DNA of 40,590 bases from Bacteroidales bacterium (GCA_028703095.1 JAQVNO010000003.1:1-40590), one strand, 5' to 3'; counted from the first letter of the stretch, positions 5,543-15,013 are shown. Program-made: numbers and translations. The notes: generated by a model not told the origin, from the sequence alone.

Positions 5543-8266
5543 TTATTTACTGTTTTTAATAGCTGCTTGAGCGGCTGCCAAACGAGCTACCGGCACGCGG
5601 AAAGGAGAGCAGGAAACGTAGTTGAATCCTGTTTTGAAGAAGAATTCAACCGAGGCAGGGTCTCCGCCATGTTCACCGCATACACCTACTTTTAATTTGG
5701 CTTTGGTAGCACGTCCGCGTTGGGTGCCTAATTGTACCAATTGTCCTACGCCTTCTTGATCCAAAGTATTAAACGGGTCAGCCGGAATAATTTTATGGTC
5801 AACGTAAGCGTTTACAATGGCATTTACATCATCCCGTGAAAATCCGAGTGTCATTTGTGTTAAGTCGTTGGTGCCAAAAGAGAAGAAATCAGCTACTTTC
5901 GCAATTTCATCCGCAACTAAGGTGGCGCGTGGTATTTCTATCATCGTACCGTATAAATACTTAATTTTCACTCTGAATTTCGTTTCAATATCAGCAAGTA
6001 CTTTATCAGCAATTACTTTTTGATGTTTTAATTCGCTTACCGAAATGGTAAGTGGAACCATTATTTCCAGTTGAGGGTCAAAACCTTCTTTAATTAATTC
6101 AGCCGTAGCCTGAAACAAAGCGCGGAATTGCGTTTCTGTGATTTCGGGATAAACAATACCGAGACGTACACCGCGTAATCCCATCATTGGGTTTACTTCA
6201 TGTAATGCATCAATGCGACTTTTAATATCTTCAAATGCCATTCCTTTTTCTTTGGCTAATTCCCGTTGTTTGTCTTCAGTTTGAGGCACAAACTCATGTA
6301 AAGGGGGATCCATTAAGCGGAAAGTTAGAGGTTTTCCATTCATTACTTTTAAAGTTCCTTTAGCAGCATCACGAATATAAGGTTCTAATTCGTTAAGAGC
6401 TTCAACACGTTCTTTGGTATTGTTTGCCAGAATCATATTTCGTAATTTAGCCAAAGGTGCTTCGCTATTTTTTCCATAGAACATGTGTTCGATGCGGAAT
6501 AATCCGATACCTTCGGCACCGAAATTAATTGCATTTTGAGCATCTTCGGGAGTATCGGCATTGGTACGAACACCCATGGTACGGTGAGCATCGACTATTT
6601 TCATAAATTCTTGAAAACGCGGATTTTCGGTAGCATCTATCATTTTCACGGGAACATCATAAATCCAACCTTTAGAGCCGTTTAAGCTAATAACATCACC
6701 TTCTTTATAGGTTTTGCCATTGATGGTAATGTGGTTATTCGAAAGATCAATCTTGATAGCATCGCAACCTACGATGCAGCATTTACCCCATCCGCGAGCC
6801 ACTAAAGCAGCGTGGGATGTCATACCGCCACGGGCGGTTAAAATACCATCGGCAGCACGCATGCCTTCCACATCTTCAGGATTTGTTTCTTCACGAACTA
6901 AAATATTTTTGATATGAAGTTTATTGTATTCCATTGCTTTTTCGCTTGTCAAGGCGATAGCACCTACTGCTCCTCCCGGACCGGCCGGAAGACCTTTCGC
7001 GATTACTTTTTGTTTGGCTTCATCTTGGGCATCCAAAATAGGGTGAAGTAATTCATCTAATTGAGCAGGAGTGAGTCGCATAACAACATCTTTGCCGCTA
7101 ATTAAATTTTCATGCAACATATCTAAAGCCATATTCAAGGCTGCTACACCGGTGCGTTTACCTACTCTGCATTGCAACATATAAAGTTTATCTTCTTGGA
7201 TGGTGAATTCAATATCGAGCATATCTTTGAAATTCTTTTCCAAAATGGAACGAATATCGCAAAGTTCGTTATAGGTTTTGGGCATCAATTCTTGCATGGA
7301 ATGCAAATGCTTGTTTTGTTCGTTTTTGGTATCATCGTTCAGCGGGTTAGGTGTACGGATACCTGCCACAACGTCTTCCCCTTGTGCATTGATTAGCCAT
7401 TCTCCATAGAACTGGTTTTCACCGGTAGCCGGATTACGTGTAAAAGCAACTCCGGTTGCAGAATGATTTCCCATGTTACCAAATACCATAGCTTGTACGT
7501 TTACAGCTGTTCCCCATTCATCGGGAATGCCTTCAATGCGACGGTATGAAATGGCCTTTTTGCCGTTCCAACTTTTGAAAACAGCTTTAATGCCGCCTTC
7601 TAATTGTGCTTTGGCATTGTCGGGAAATTCCGTTCCCAACACTTCTTTTATTTTTTTCTTAAAAGCATTGGACAATTCCAATAATTCATCTGCACTGATA
7701 TCGGTATCTGATTTATAACCTTTGGCGTGTTTAAATTCATCAAGCATGTCATCCAATACTTTACGAATTCCTTTCCCATCTTTAGGGTCAATACCTTCTG
7801 ATTTTTCCATAACCACATCGGCATACATCATGATTAAGCGACGATAGGAGTCGTATACAAAACGCGGGTTATTGGTTTTCTTAATTAAGCCAGGAATTGT
7901 TTTAGAACTTAATCCAATATTTAAAACTGTATCCATCATACCGGGCATGGAACTTCTTGCTCCTGAACGGCAAGAAATCAGTAAAGGATTATCGGCATCA
8001 TCGTATTTCAAACCCATGATATTTTCTACATTCTTCATGGCTTCCCATACATCCTCCATTAAGTATTCCGGAAGTTGGCAATCGTTGGCATAATAAGCGG
8101 TACAACATTCTGTTGTAATTGTTAATCCTGCCGGAACAGGCAAGCCTAAATGACACATTTCAGCCAAATTTGCTCCTTTACCACCTAATAGGTTTTTCAT
8201 GTCTGCTTTGCCTTCGGCAGATTTTCCTCCAAAAGTATAAACATATTTTATTTTACTCATTTTCAA
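5543..8266 (-). CDS. ppdK: Pyruvate, phosphate dikinase
   Basis: 907 aa, full length for the family. It interconverts pyruvate + ATP + Pi with PEP + AMP + PPi in the cytosol. The N-terminal ATP-grasp part begins YVYTFGGKSAEGKADMKNLLGGKGANLAEM. The phosphohistidine swivel domain has GGMTSHAALVARGWGKCCIVG, with catalytic His near residue 485. The C-terminal PEP/pyruvate barrel has VGVCGEHGGDP, with catalytic Cys near 863. The start could be Met1 or Met3. It stands alone, with its own -7 promoter match upstream at 8315-8322 and a terminator downstream. Together with the PPi-type phosphofructokinase at 26420 it suggests PPi-linked glycolysis. Confidence 0.97.
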   Translation of the reverse strand: MKMSKIKYVYTFGGKSAEGKADMKNLLGGKGANLAEMCHLGLPVPAGLTITTECCTAYYANDCQLPEYLMEDVWEAMKNVENIMGLKYDDADNPLLISCRSGARSSMPGMMDTVLNIGLSSKTIPGLIKKTNNPRFVYDSYRRLIMMYADVVMEKSEGIDPKDGKGIRKVLDDMLDEFKHAKGYKSDTDISADELLELSNAFKKKIKEVLGTEFPDNAKAQLEGGIKAVFKSWNGKKAISYRRIEGIPDEWGTAVNVQAMVFGNMGNHSATGVAFTRNPATGENQFYGEWLINAQGEDVVAGIRTPNPLNDDTKNEQNKHLHSMQELMPKTYNELCDIRSILEKNFKDMLDIEFTIQEDKLYMLQCRVGKRTGVAALNMALDMLHENLISGKDVVMRLTPAQLDELLHPILDAQDEAKQKVIAKGLPAGPGGAVGAIALTSEKAMEYNKLHIKNILVREETNPEDVEGMRAADGILTARGGMTSHAALVARGWGKCCIVGCDAIKIDLSNNHITINGKTYKEGDVISLNGSKGWIYDVPVKMIDATENPRFQEFMKIVDAHRTMGVRTNADTPEDAQNAINFGAEGIGLFRIEHMFYGKNSEAPLAKLRNMILANNTKERVEALNELEPYIRDAAKGTLKVMNGKPLTFRLMDPPLHEFVPQTEDKQRELAKEKGMAFEDIKSRIDALHEVNPMMGLRGVRLGIVYPEITETQFRALFQATAELIKEGFDPQLEIMVPLTISVSELKHQKVIADKVLADIETKFRVKIKYLYGTMIEIPRATLVADEIAKVADFFSFGTNDLTQMTLGFSRDDVNAIVNAYVDHKIIPADPFNTLDQEGVGQLVQLGTQRGRATKAKLKVGVCGEHGGDPASVEFFFKTGFNYVSCSPFRVPVARLAAAQAAIKNSK

Positions 8267-8314
8267 TATATTTTAAATTATTAAATGCGTTAATATTGTT
8301 TTTTTTCAGAATCG

Positions 8315-8322
8315 CAAAGGTA
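8315..8322 (-). promoter_or_regulatory. Predicted -7 element for ppdK
   Basis: CAAAGGTA on plus is TACCTTTG on minus, matching the Bacteroidota TAnnTTTG element 49 bases upstream of the start codon. Confidence 0.6.
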
Positions 8323-8418
8323 CAAAAAATATCCTTTCTATTCTTTATCCCATGTTAAATCTTCACAAATTAAGTAAAGATAAATTGATTTTTATGTAAT
8401 CACGACAGAAAAACTTAT

Positions 8419-8493
8419 ATTTTTCCTCTATAAATTTTCGAAATATTTTTATCCTTCTGTGTGTAATTAGTCAATTTTATGTACATTTGCAGT
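8419..8493 (+). repeat. 75-bp promoter-like repeat, copy 2 (upstream of msrC)
   Basis: Matches 1821-1895 at 73 of 75 positions. It contains TACATTTG at 8482-8489, the likely -7 element of the gene starting at 8556. Confidence 0.85.
8482..8489 (+). promoter_or_regulatory. Predicted -7 element for the methionine sulfoxide reductase gene
   Basis: TACATTTG matches TAnnTTTG and lies 66 bases before the ATG at 8556, within the repeated 75-bp block. Confidence 0.6.
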
Positions 8494-8555
8494 AATAAGA
8501 AAACAAGTGTAAAATCGTCTTAGTCATTGCATAAAGATAAATAAAACTAAAAGAC

Positions 8556-9032
8556 ATGAGTGAGCGTTTAAAATATACGAAAAAGGCAGATAAAAAAGAT
8601 ACATATGAAGAAATATTGCCGCAAATTAGTTGTTTACTGGCAACTGAAACGGATAACATAGCTAATATGGCAAATGTATGTGCTGTTTTAAAAGAAGTTT
8701 TTGATTTTTTTTGGGTCGGTTTTTATATAGTTAAAGGAAAAGATTTGGTATTAGGTCCTTTTCAGGGACCTTTGGCGTGTACACGAATTCCTTACGGTAA
8801 AGGAGTGTGTGGTACTGCTTGGAAAAATCGCAAAACTATTATCGTTCCGGATGTAAATGCTTTTGAAGGTCATATTGCCTGCAGTTCTCTTTCACAATCT
8901 GAAATTGTTGTTCCGCTCATTATCAAAAATGAAGTGGTAGCTGTTTTGGATGTTGACAGCAAACAATTACATACTTTTGATAGTATTGACAAGGAATATT
9001 TAGAAAAAACACTTTCTCATCTTCATTTGTAG
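8556..9032 (+). CDS. msrC: Free methionine-(R)-sulfoxide reductase, GAF domain
   Basis: 158 aa, the usual length. A single GAF domain carries the signature of free Met-R-SO reductases. The three conserved Cys are C75 (PLACTRIPYG), C85 (GKGVCGTAW) and C109 (EGHIACSSLSQSEIVVP). The enzyme reduces free methionine-R-sulfoxide in the cytosol using thioredoxin-type electrons, so it belongs to oxidative-stress repair. It is transcribed alone from the repeated promoter block and converges with rsmE, 20 bases apart at their 3' ends. No terminator hairpin is obvious between them. Confidence 0.92.
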   Translation: MSERLKYTKKADKKDTYEEILPQISCLLATETDNIANMANVCAVLKEVFDFFWVGFYIVKGKDLVLGPFQGPLACTRIPYGKGVCGTAWKNRKTIIVPDVNAFEGHIACSSLSQSEIVVPLIIKNEVVAVLDVDSKQLHTFDSIDKEYLEKTLSHLHL

Positions 9033-9052
9033 ACCCGAGAAAGACAGCGATA

Positions 9053-9760
9053 TTATTGATTCACAAAATGCACAGTATTACAAGCCACTAATGCCGCTGT
9101 TTCGGTACGTAAACGACTATTTCCCAAACTTACGGGAACAAAGCCGAATTGTTTAGCAAGTTTAATTTCTTCGGGTGTAAAATCGCCTTCAGGTCCGATA
9201 AGTATCAGGGTATCGGTTTGAGGTTTACAAAGCTGCTTTAAGAAAGGTTTTGGATTTGTATCTTCACCACAATAGGCAATAAACTTTTGCTTTTCTTTTG
9301 CATCTTTAAGAATAGTTTCAAAGGTTTTTTGAGTATTAAAAATCGGCAGTACACTATGCATGGATTGCTTGAGTGCTGCAATACTGATACGTTCAATACG
9401 TTCGATTTTGATTTTTGTTTTTTCAGAATTTTTACATTCTACTGCAGAAATTTCTGAAATTCCTATTTCTACAGCTTTTTCAACAAACCATTCAAAGCGA
9501 TCGGAATTTTTAGTAGGTGCCACAGCGAGGTGAAGATAAAAGTGAAAAGGATTTCCGATATAGTTTTTATTGACAATTTCCAGGGTACACGCACGCATAT
9601 TATCATCGCTTATGCGGGCTTCGTAGACATAGCCTTTCCCATCGATAAGCTGAATAACAGCATTCTTTTTCAGTCGCATGGACTTAATGCAATGCTTTGA
9701 TTCCGTTTCTGATAAGGTGTAAAACGAATGTGTAATATCGGGAGCAAAGAAAGTATACAT
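9053..9760 (-). CDS. rsmE: 16S rRNA (uracil(1498)-N(3))-methyltransferase
   Basis: 235 aa. It transfers a methyl group from S-adenosylmethionine to U1498 of 16S rRNA. An N-terminal PUA-like domain (about 1-70) is followed by a SPOUT knot domain. The SAM-binding knot motifs are visible as LIGPEGDFTPEEI (about 187-199) and LGNSRLRTETAA (212-223). The gene is 5 bases downstream of the unknown exported protein at 9766 and may share a transcript with it and the transketolase half further upstream. Confidence 0.95.
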   Translation of the reverse strand: MYTFFAPDITHSFYTLSETESKHCIKSMRLKKNAVIQLIDGKGYVYEARISDDNMRACTLEIVNKNYIGNPFHFYLHLAVAPTKNSDRFEWFVEKAVEIGISEISAVECKNSEKTKIKIERIERISIAALKQSMHSVLPIFNTQKTFETILKDAKEKQKFIAYCGEDTNPKPFLKQLCKPQTDTLILIGPEGDFTPEEIKLAKQFGFVPVSLGNSRLRTETAALVACNTVHFVNQ

Positions 9761-9765
9761 TTATG

Positions 9766-10344
9766 TTAAAATTTCCATTTCAATCCTATATGTCCGTCCG
9801 GTGTTGGTTCGAGATAAATGGAAGAACGTTCTAAATCCATTAATTTTCCGGCTTTATCCACAAAATAAAAACTCCGTAATAGGAAAAATAAACCCCCTGC
9901 AGAGGCTATGGTTCCGGCAGCAAAAACAATCCATTCAGATTTCTCGTAGTTTTGATGAAAGTAAGTAAGCGCTAGATTATTAGCAGCAATCCCACCGGAT
10001 AGCAAACATATCCCCAGATAAAAATTAGTAGTAGATTTTCGCAAATAGTAACCGGGGGTATAGCTTAGTAAATCGCTTCCTGAAAGTTTATCAATATGTT
10101 TCATCCGTAATAAATCTTCCTTGTTAGCTTGTCGATAACAAGGAATATATGTTTTTACCATTTCTTTTTTAATGGCAAATACATAATTATAACTATCGAA
10201 GGTATACACATTGTTTGAGGTGTCGAGCAAACGACCGTAAATAGTATCGTTCGAAGTAGAGATTAGGACATCTATACATTGTCCATTAACATAAACCAAT
10301 GAATAGATAAAGACTAATAGTAATCCGATTTTTTTCATGGTCAT
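9766..10344 (-). CDS. Exported or membrane protein of unknown function
   Basis: 192 aa. It has a signal peptide (MTMKKIGLLLVFIYSLVYVNG, cleavage before Q), then a small beta-rich segment (ISTSNDTIYGRLLDT). Two hydrophobic stretches follow at about residues 107-125 (FYLGICLLSGGIAANNLAL) and 139-160 (VFAAGTIASAGGLFFLLRSF), probably membrane helices. It ends GLKWKF, as outer-membrane or periplasm-linked proteins often do. No family was recognised. It lies 9 bases downstream of the transketolase half and 5 bases upstream of rsmE. Confidence 0.7.
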   Translation of the reverse strand: MTMKKIGLLLVFIYSLVYVNGQCIDVLISTSNDTIYGRLLDTSNNVYTFDSYNYVFAIKKEMVKTYIPCYRQANKEDLLRMKHIDKLSGSDLLSYTPGYYLRKSTTNFYLGICLLSGGIAANNLALTYFHQNYEKSEWIVFAAGTIASAGGLFFLLRSFYFVDKAGKLMDLERSSIYLEPTPDGHIGLKWKF

Positions 10345-10353
10345 TAATTATAT

Positions 10354-11310
10354 TTATTGTTTTCTTTGCATAACCTTTAAAGCTGCTTCAACAATATGTT
10401 CTTTGTCTAATCCGAAATACTTTAATAATTCATCAGATTTTCCACTCATTCCAAATTTATCGTCGACGGCAACATATTCTTGCGGACAAGGGAAGTGACG
10501 TGCCAATAATTGAGCAATACTGTCTCCCAATCCTCCGTTCATTAAATGTTCCTCCGCACTTACCACACATCTGGTTTTTAGCACAGAATCCAAGACAGCC
10601 TTAGTGTCAAGTGGTTTGATAGTGTGTATATTGATAACTTCAGCCGAAATACCTTTTTGAGAAAGCATATAGGCAGCTTCTAAACTCGGATATACGAGAT
10701 GACCTGTTGCGAAAATACTTACATCGGTTCCTTCATGTAATAATAGAGCTTTCCCTATTTCAAAATTTTGGTTTTCAGGTGTAAAATTAGGCATTTTCGG
10801 TCTACCGAAACGAAGATAAACCGGACCTTTATAATCTGTTATGGCTAAGGTAGCTGCTTTGGTTTGATTAAAATCGCAAGGGTTTATAACTACCATATTG
10901 GGCAAAGCCTTGATAAAACCAATATCTTCCATTACCTGATGAGTAGCCCCATCTTCACCTGCACTAATTCCGGCATGAGAACCGCAAATTTTTACATTGT
11001 TGTTGGAATAAGCTACTACCATTCGAATTTGATCCAATACGCGTGTTGTGCAAAAATTAGCAAAAGAGCCTACAAAAGGTATTTTCCCACTTAATGCAAA
11101 TCCTGCAGCCATACCTATCATATTAGCTTCGGCAATACCTGTTTGAAAAAAACGTTCAGGAAAAGCTTTGGCAAAAGCATCCATTTTCACTGAACCCGTT
11201 AAATCGGCACACAAAGCAACTACTTCTTGATTTTTCTTGCCTGCTTCCAATAATCCTTCTCCGAATCCGGCTCTAGATTCTTTCATCTCTATATGTTGTA
11301 ATTCTTTCAT
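10354..11310 (-). CDS. Transketolase, C-terminal subunit (pyrimidine-binding and C-terminal domains)
   Basis: 318 aa, about half of a full transketolase. It corresponds to the split form in which two polypeptides build one enzyme of the pentose phosphate pathway. The pyrimidine-binding domain holds GIAEANMIGMAAGFAL, with the catalytic Glu near residue 61, and HAGISAGEDGATHQ. The C-terminal domain follows with VSAEEHLMNGGLGDSIAQLL. The N-terminal, thiamine-diphosphate-binding half is not next to it in this window, which is unusual. It has its own -7 promoter match upstream, so it is probably not transcribed from pheT alone. A 1-deoxyxylulose-5-phosphate synthase fragment is less likely because of overall resemblance to split transketolases. 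Confidence 0.88.
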   Translation of the reverse strand: MKELQHIEMKESRAGFGEGLLEAGKKNQEVVALCADLTGSVKMDAFAKAFPERFFQTGIAEANMIGMAAGFALSGKIPFVGSFANFCTTRVLDQIRMVVAYSNNNVKICGSHAGISAGEDGATHQVMEDIGFIKALPNMVVINPCDFNQTKAATLAITDYKGPVYLRFGRPKMPNFTPENQNFEIGKALLLHEGTDVSIFATGHLVYPSLEAAYMLSQKGISAEVINIHTIKPLDTKAVLDSVLKTRCVVSAEEHLMNGGLGDSIAQLLARHFPCPQEYVAVDDKFGMSGKSDELLKYFGLDKEHIVEAALKVMQRKQ

Positions 11311-11365
11311 TTTTAATTTGATAAATTAATACTCTTGCTTTTATTTTTTGTTATTAATGATATTG

Positions 11366-11373
11366 CAAAAGTA
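11366..11373 (-). promoter_or_regulatory. Predicted -7 element for the transketolase half
   Basis: CAAAAGTA on plus is TACTTTTG on minus, in the 83-base gap between pheT and the transketolase gene. Confidence 0.55.
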
Positions 11374-11393
11374 ATTAAAATAATTTAAAATAT

Positions 11394-13853
11394 TTACCTT
11401 AATTTTGCTTGTAATTCTTTTTCATAGGCGGTAATTAATCGATCCATAACAGCATTAATTTCATCATTGGTAAGTGTTTTGTTTGTATCTGACAGTACAA
11501 AACTTACGGCATACGATTTTTTCCCTTCTTCCAAGTTTTTTCCTTCGTACACATCGAATAAATTAACAGCTTTAAGATAAGGCTTAGCCGTTTTATAAGC
11601 CAATTTTTCAACCTCCTCATAGGTAACATGCTTGTCTAATAACAACGCCAAATCACGATGAACTTCCGGGTATTTATTTAATTCTTTGAACATAATCTTT
11701 TTTCTTTCGGAAAGATTGATTAATGCATCACAGTCCACTTCGGCAGAATAGACTTTCTGTTTGATTCCAAAAACTTTTAAAACAGTAGGATGAACTTCTC
11801 CTATTGTAATAATAGTTTGATTATTGATGGTATATGTCAATACTTGTTGGAAAGCTCCTTCATTTTTACCGATAGCAAGTGAAAATTTATTTACATTAAA
11901 ATTATTTTTTTGTAATACATTTGAAACAATATTTTTCACATAAAAGAAATCCAAATCATTGGCTTTGTTTTGCCAAGAATCTTCGTGTTGTTTCCCGCTG
12001 ACAAAGAGAGCTAAATGATTATGATAAGGGAAGCGTTCAATCACCGTATTTTTTTTTGTTTTGCTGCAATCCTTTCTATAAACTGATCCGAATTCAAACA
12101 AGCGAAGATTGAAATTAGAACGGTTGATGTTGTTTATGATACTTTCCAATCCACCAAATAATAAGGTTTGACGCATATTTTGAAGGTCTTTGCTCAAAGG
12201 ATTCAGTAACGATATGCTTTCTTGTTTATTGATAAAATCAAAATGAGTATATTCGCTTTTCGTCAAAGAATTATTCATGATTTCGCAGAAACCATTATTG
12301 CTTAAATAATTGGAAACATTTTCTTTCAATGCAATAAGTGGACTTTCTGCAATGGCAGAAGGTGTAAAAGAAAAGTTTTGCTTAAGTTCGATGTTATTAT
12401 ACCCATAGATGCGAAGAAATTCTTCGATAACATCGGCTTCACGCGTAACATCGTTTTTATTGGTAGGGATAGCTATAGAAATGTTTTCGTTCGTTTCATT
12501 TAAAATTTTCATTTCCAAAGATGTAAGTATTTCTTTTACTGTTTCTTTCTCAATTTCTTTTCCAATAAGCGTATTTAATCGTTTATAGGATAGAATAACT
12601 TCTTTTTCCTTTATAATAGAAGGATATATATCGGTGATATCAGAAATTGTTCCTCCAGCAATTTTTTGAATCAAGAGTGCAGCACGTTTTAAAGCATATA
12701 TACAGATGTTTGGGTCACAGCCCCGTTCGAAACGAAAAGAAGCATCTGTTTTTATTCCATGGTATTTCGATGTTTTACGTATACTGATAGGATTGAAATA
12801 AGCGCTTTCGAGAAATACATCCGTTGTTGCTTCATTAATTCCTGAATCTTCTCCTCCCATTACGCCAGCAATACACATTGGTTCAACTTCATTGCAAATC
12901 ATTAAGTCATTTTCGCTGAGTTTTCTTTCTATGCCGTCAAGACTTAAAAAAGGAGTCTCTTTGGCAACTTTTCGGATGATTACGTGATTTCCTTTTATAT
13001 TATTAGCATCAAATGCATGGAGAGGTTGCCCCATTTCAAACAACACAAATTGGGTTATATCTACAATGTTGTTAATAGGACGAATACCGATGGCGTTTAA
13101 TTTTGTTTTCAACCATTCCGGAGATTCTTCAATCTTAACACCGGCAATATGCAAACCCGTATACCTTGGACAAGCCACTGTATCTGCTATGGTAATTTGA
13201 ATTATATTTTTTGGTGTATTTATAGGAAAATCATTCACTTCAGGATAATTGAGGCTTATTTTCTCATGATAATGCGTATTGATATAAGCCACTAAATCGC
13301 GGGCAACACCCAAATGAGAAGTTGCATCGCTTCGATTAGGGGTAAGTCCGATTTCAAAAATTGTGTCTGTAGTAATATTAAAATATTGTTGAGCAGGCAT
13401 GCCGATTTGTGGACAATCGCTCAACACCATAATCCCTGCATGCGAATTACTTATTCCTAATTCATCTTCGGCACAAATCATTCCTTCGGAGACAACGTCT
13501 CTTATTTTAGATTTTTTTATCGTCAGAGGCTCTTTATTCATTGGATATAGAGCAGCTCCTACACATGCCACAACTACATGCTGACCTGCAGCTACATTAG
13601 TTGCCCCACAGACAATTTGCAATAAGTTTTCTTGTCCAATATCAACCTGGGTGACATGAAGTCTATCTGCATTCGGATGTTTCTCGCATGTTATTACTTT
13701 CCCTATACAGACATGCTTTAAACCACCTTTGATACTTTCAAACGTATGTATTCCTTCGATTTCCAAACCAATGCCGGTAAGAATTTCTGAAATTTCTTCA
13801 ACGCCTAAATCTATGTTGATATACTCTTTAAGCCAGTTATATGAGATTTCCAT
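11394..13853 (-). CDS. pheT: Phenylalanine-tRNA ligase beta subunit
   Basis: 819 aa, normal for bacterial PheT. It begins MEISYNWLKEYINIDL. A tRNA-binding (EMAP/OB) domain is at about 40-150 (CIGKVITCEKHPNADRLHVTQVDIG). The B3/4 and B5 domains follow, with RPINNIVDITQFVLFEMGQPLHAFD near residue 260. The C-terminal anticodon-binding ferredoxin-like domain contains YPEVHRDLALLLDK. It pairs with PheS, not seen here, to charge tRNA-Phe. It lies 9 bases downstream of the outer-membrane protein gene at 13863. Confidence 0.97.
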   Translation of the reverse strand: MEISYNWLKEYINIDLGVEEISEILTGIGLEIEGIHTFESIKGGLKHVCIGKVITCEKHPNADRLHVTQVDIGQENLLQIVCGATNVAAGQHVVVACVGAALYPMNKEPLTIKKSKIRDVVSEGMICAEDELGISNSHAGIMVLSDCPQIGMPAQQYFNITTDTIFEIGLTPNRSDATSHLGVARDLVAYINTHYHEKISLNYPEVNDFPINTPKNIIQITIADTVACPRYTGLHIAGVKIEESPEWLKTKLNAIGIRPINNIVDITQFVLFEMGQPLHAFDANNIKGNHVIIRKVAKETPFLSLDGIERKLSENDLMICNEVEPMCIAGVMGGEDSGINEATTDVFLESAYFNPISIRKTSKYHGIKTDASFRFERGCDPNICIYALKRAALLIQKIAGGTISDITDIYPSIIKEKEVILSYKRLNTLIGKEIEKETVKEILTSLEMKILNETNENISIAIPTNKNDVTREADVIEEFLRIYGYNNIELKQNFSFTPSAIAESPLIALKENVSNYLSNNGFCEIMNNSLTKSEYTHFDFINKQESISLLNPLSKDLQNMRQTLLFGGLESIINNINRSNFNLRLFEFGSVYRKDCSKTKKNTVIERFPYHNHLALFVSGKQHEDSWQNKANDLDFFYVKNIVSNVLQKNNFNVNKFSLAIGKNEGAFQQVLTYTINNQTIITIGEVHPTVLKVFGIKQKVYSAEVDCDALINLSERKKIMFKELNKYPEVHRDLALLLDKHVTYEEVEKLAYKTAKPYLKAVNLFDVYEGKNLEEGKKSYAVSFVLSDTNKTLTNDEINAVMDRLITAYEKELQAKLR

Positions 13854-13862
13854 TTGATTATA

Positions 13863-14750
13863 TTATTTAATTCTTCTAGATTTTAATATATATTTACGAG
13901 AATTTATATTTTTGTATTTTCTCTTTTGTGTTTTTGAATAATTATTTACAGGACGTAAGTTCCCCAATTGTTTTTTGCGTCTATACACCTTATGTGTTTT
14001 ATCGACTCCCATTGCGGAAAATCCGTAATTACCCGATTGTTTGAAACTTCTTCGTACCGATGATCGTTGAAACGATGGAAAATCAAACGCATATTGAAAG
14101 CCGAGTGAAGCATACGAAAACCCTTCAAACTTTTTATGCACTGATGCATATGCATCAAATTTATCATTAGCAACCCACCGATACATAAGGTCGAAGGTAA
14201 ACTTCCAATCATCCGTAATATTATAAGAAAAACCCAATCCGAAAGGAATGGAAAAAGCATAGGTAAACTGCTGAGGTGTTGCTTGAATAATTTGATTGGT
14301 TTCAGAGTTTGACAAAGTAGTTTTGAAAGCATATAACCCTAAACCAGCGTGAATATTCAAATGCCAATCATATAAATCGGTAAAAGCAAAAACATCCAAT
14401 GAGTTCAATAAACTAAATTCATGGGTATAATATGATTTGAATTTTAAGTCTAAATCATTACTTTCATTTTGAATGTTGCCATATAAAGCATTGATTCTCA
14501 TATTCAAAAAAGGAGAAATGTCATAGCCAACCGAAAGTTGATACATAAAATTCCTATTTTGATAAAAGTCTTTGGTAAAGGGATCGCTTATCAACATTTT
14601 ATTTTTTGTATTGGAGACATCTCCGAAAAAATTATTAATCCCGGCATGTAAACTCACATTCCAATTTTTTTTCTTACCGCCATAATATTGAGCCATCCCA
14701 GTATGTACAAAGGCACAAAAGAAACACAATATGCAGTAAATTTTTTTCAT
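13863..14750 (-). CDS. Outer-membrane beta-barrel protein with a basic C-terminal tail
   Basis: 295 aa. A signal peptide (MKKIYCILCFFCAFVHTGMA, cleavage before Q) is followed by about 210 residues of amphipathic strands such as WNVSLHAGINNFFGDVS, YQLSVGYDISPFLNMRINALYG and FSIPFGLGFSYNITDDW. The last plausible strand is FSYASLGFQYAFDF near residue 220. About 65 further residues are very rich in Arg and Lys (YRRKKQL, KTQKRKYKN, YILKSRRIK). Such a tail after a barrel is unusual and may face the periplasm and bind nucleic acid or peptidoglycan; this is a guess. Upstream of pheT with a 9-base gap. The family is unknown. Confidence 0.75.
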   Translation of the reverse strand: MKKIYCILCFFCAFVHTGMAQYYGGKKKNWNVSLHAGINNFFGDVSNTKNKMLISDPFTKDFYQNRNFMYQLSVGYDISPFLNMRINALYGNIQNESNDLDLKFKSYYTHEFSLLNSLDVFAFTDLYDWHLNIHAGLGLYAFKTTLSNSETNQIIQATPQQFTYAFSIPFGLGFSYNITDDWKFTFDLMYRWVANDKFDAYASVHKKFEGFSYASLGFQYAFDFPSFQRSSVRRSFKQSGNYGFSAMGVDKTHKVYRRKKQLGNLRPVNNYSKTQKRKYKNINSRKYILKSRRIK

Positions 14751-14817
14751 TAATATTTCGTAACTTTTTCTAAATCAATTTCCTTTTAAAATTTTTTTTT
14801 ATTAATTTATTAATCTA

Positions 14818-14825
14818 CAAAATTA
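14818..14825 (-). promoter_or_regulatory. Predicted -7 element for the barrel protein/pheT transcript
   Basis: CAAAATTA on plus reads TAATTTTG on minus, 68 bases upstream of the start at 14750. The rest of 14751-14930 is AT-rich with no gene seen. Confidence 0.45.
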
Positions 14826-14930
14826 AATAAAAAAACAATGGGAAGGGATATGTTTATTCAGATTCCCTATATTACACTGAAATTTAATTGCTTTTAAATA
14901 AGGTAAGCGCAAAGCAAAGAAAATGAATAT

Positions 14931-14963
14931 AAAAAAACGGAAAGATATTTTAACATCTTTCCG
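14931..14963 (-). terminator. Terminator of the 266-aa gene
   Basis: CGGAAAGAT (14938-14946) pairs with ATCTTTCCG (14955-14963) around an 8-base loop. On the minus strand seven T's follow. Confidence 0.85.
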
Positions 14964-15013
14964 CAACAATAACAATTAAATAGTACAACAAAAACAGGAG
15001 TTTTCAGAATATA

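Noticed and set aside
13946-14332. Minus-strand open frame inside the barrel gene
   Set aside because: It is fully contained in a gene with a signal peptide and barrel pattern, and its own translation shows no domain.
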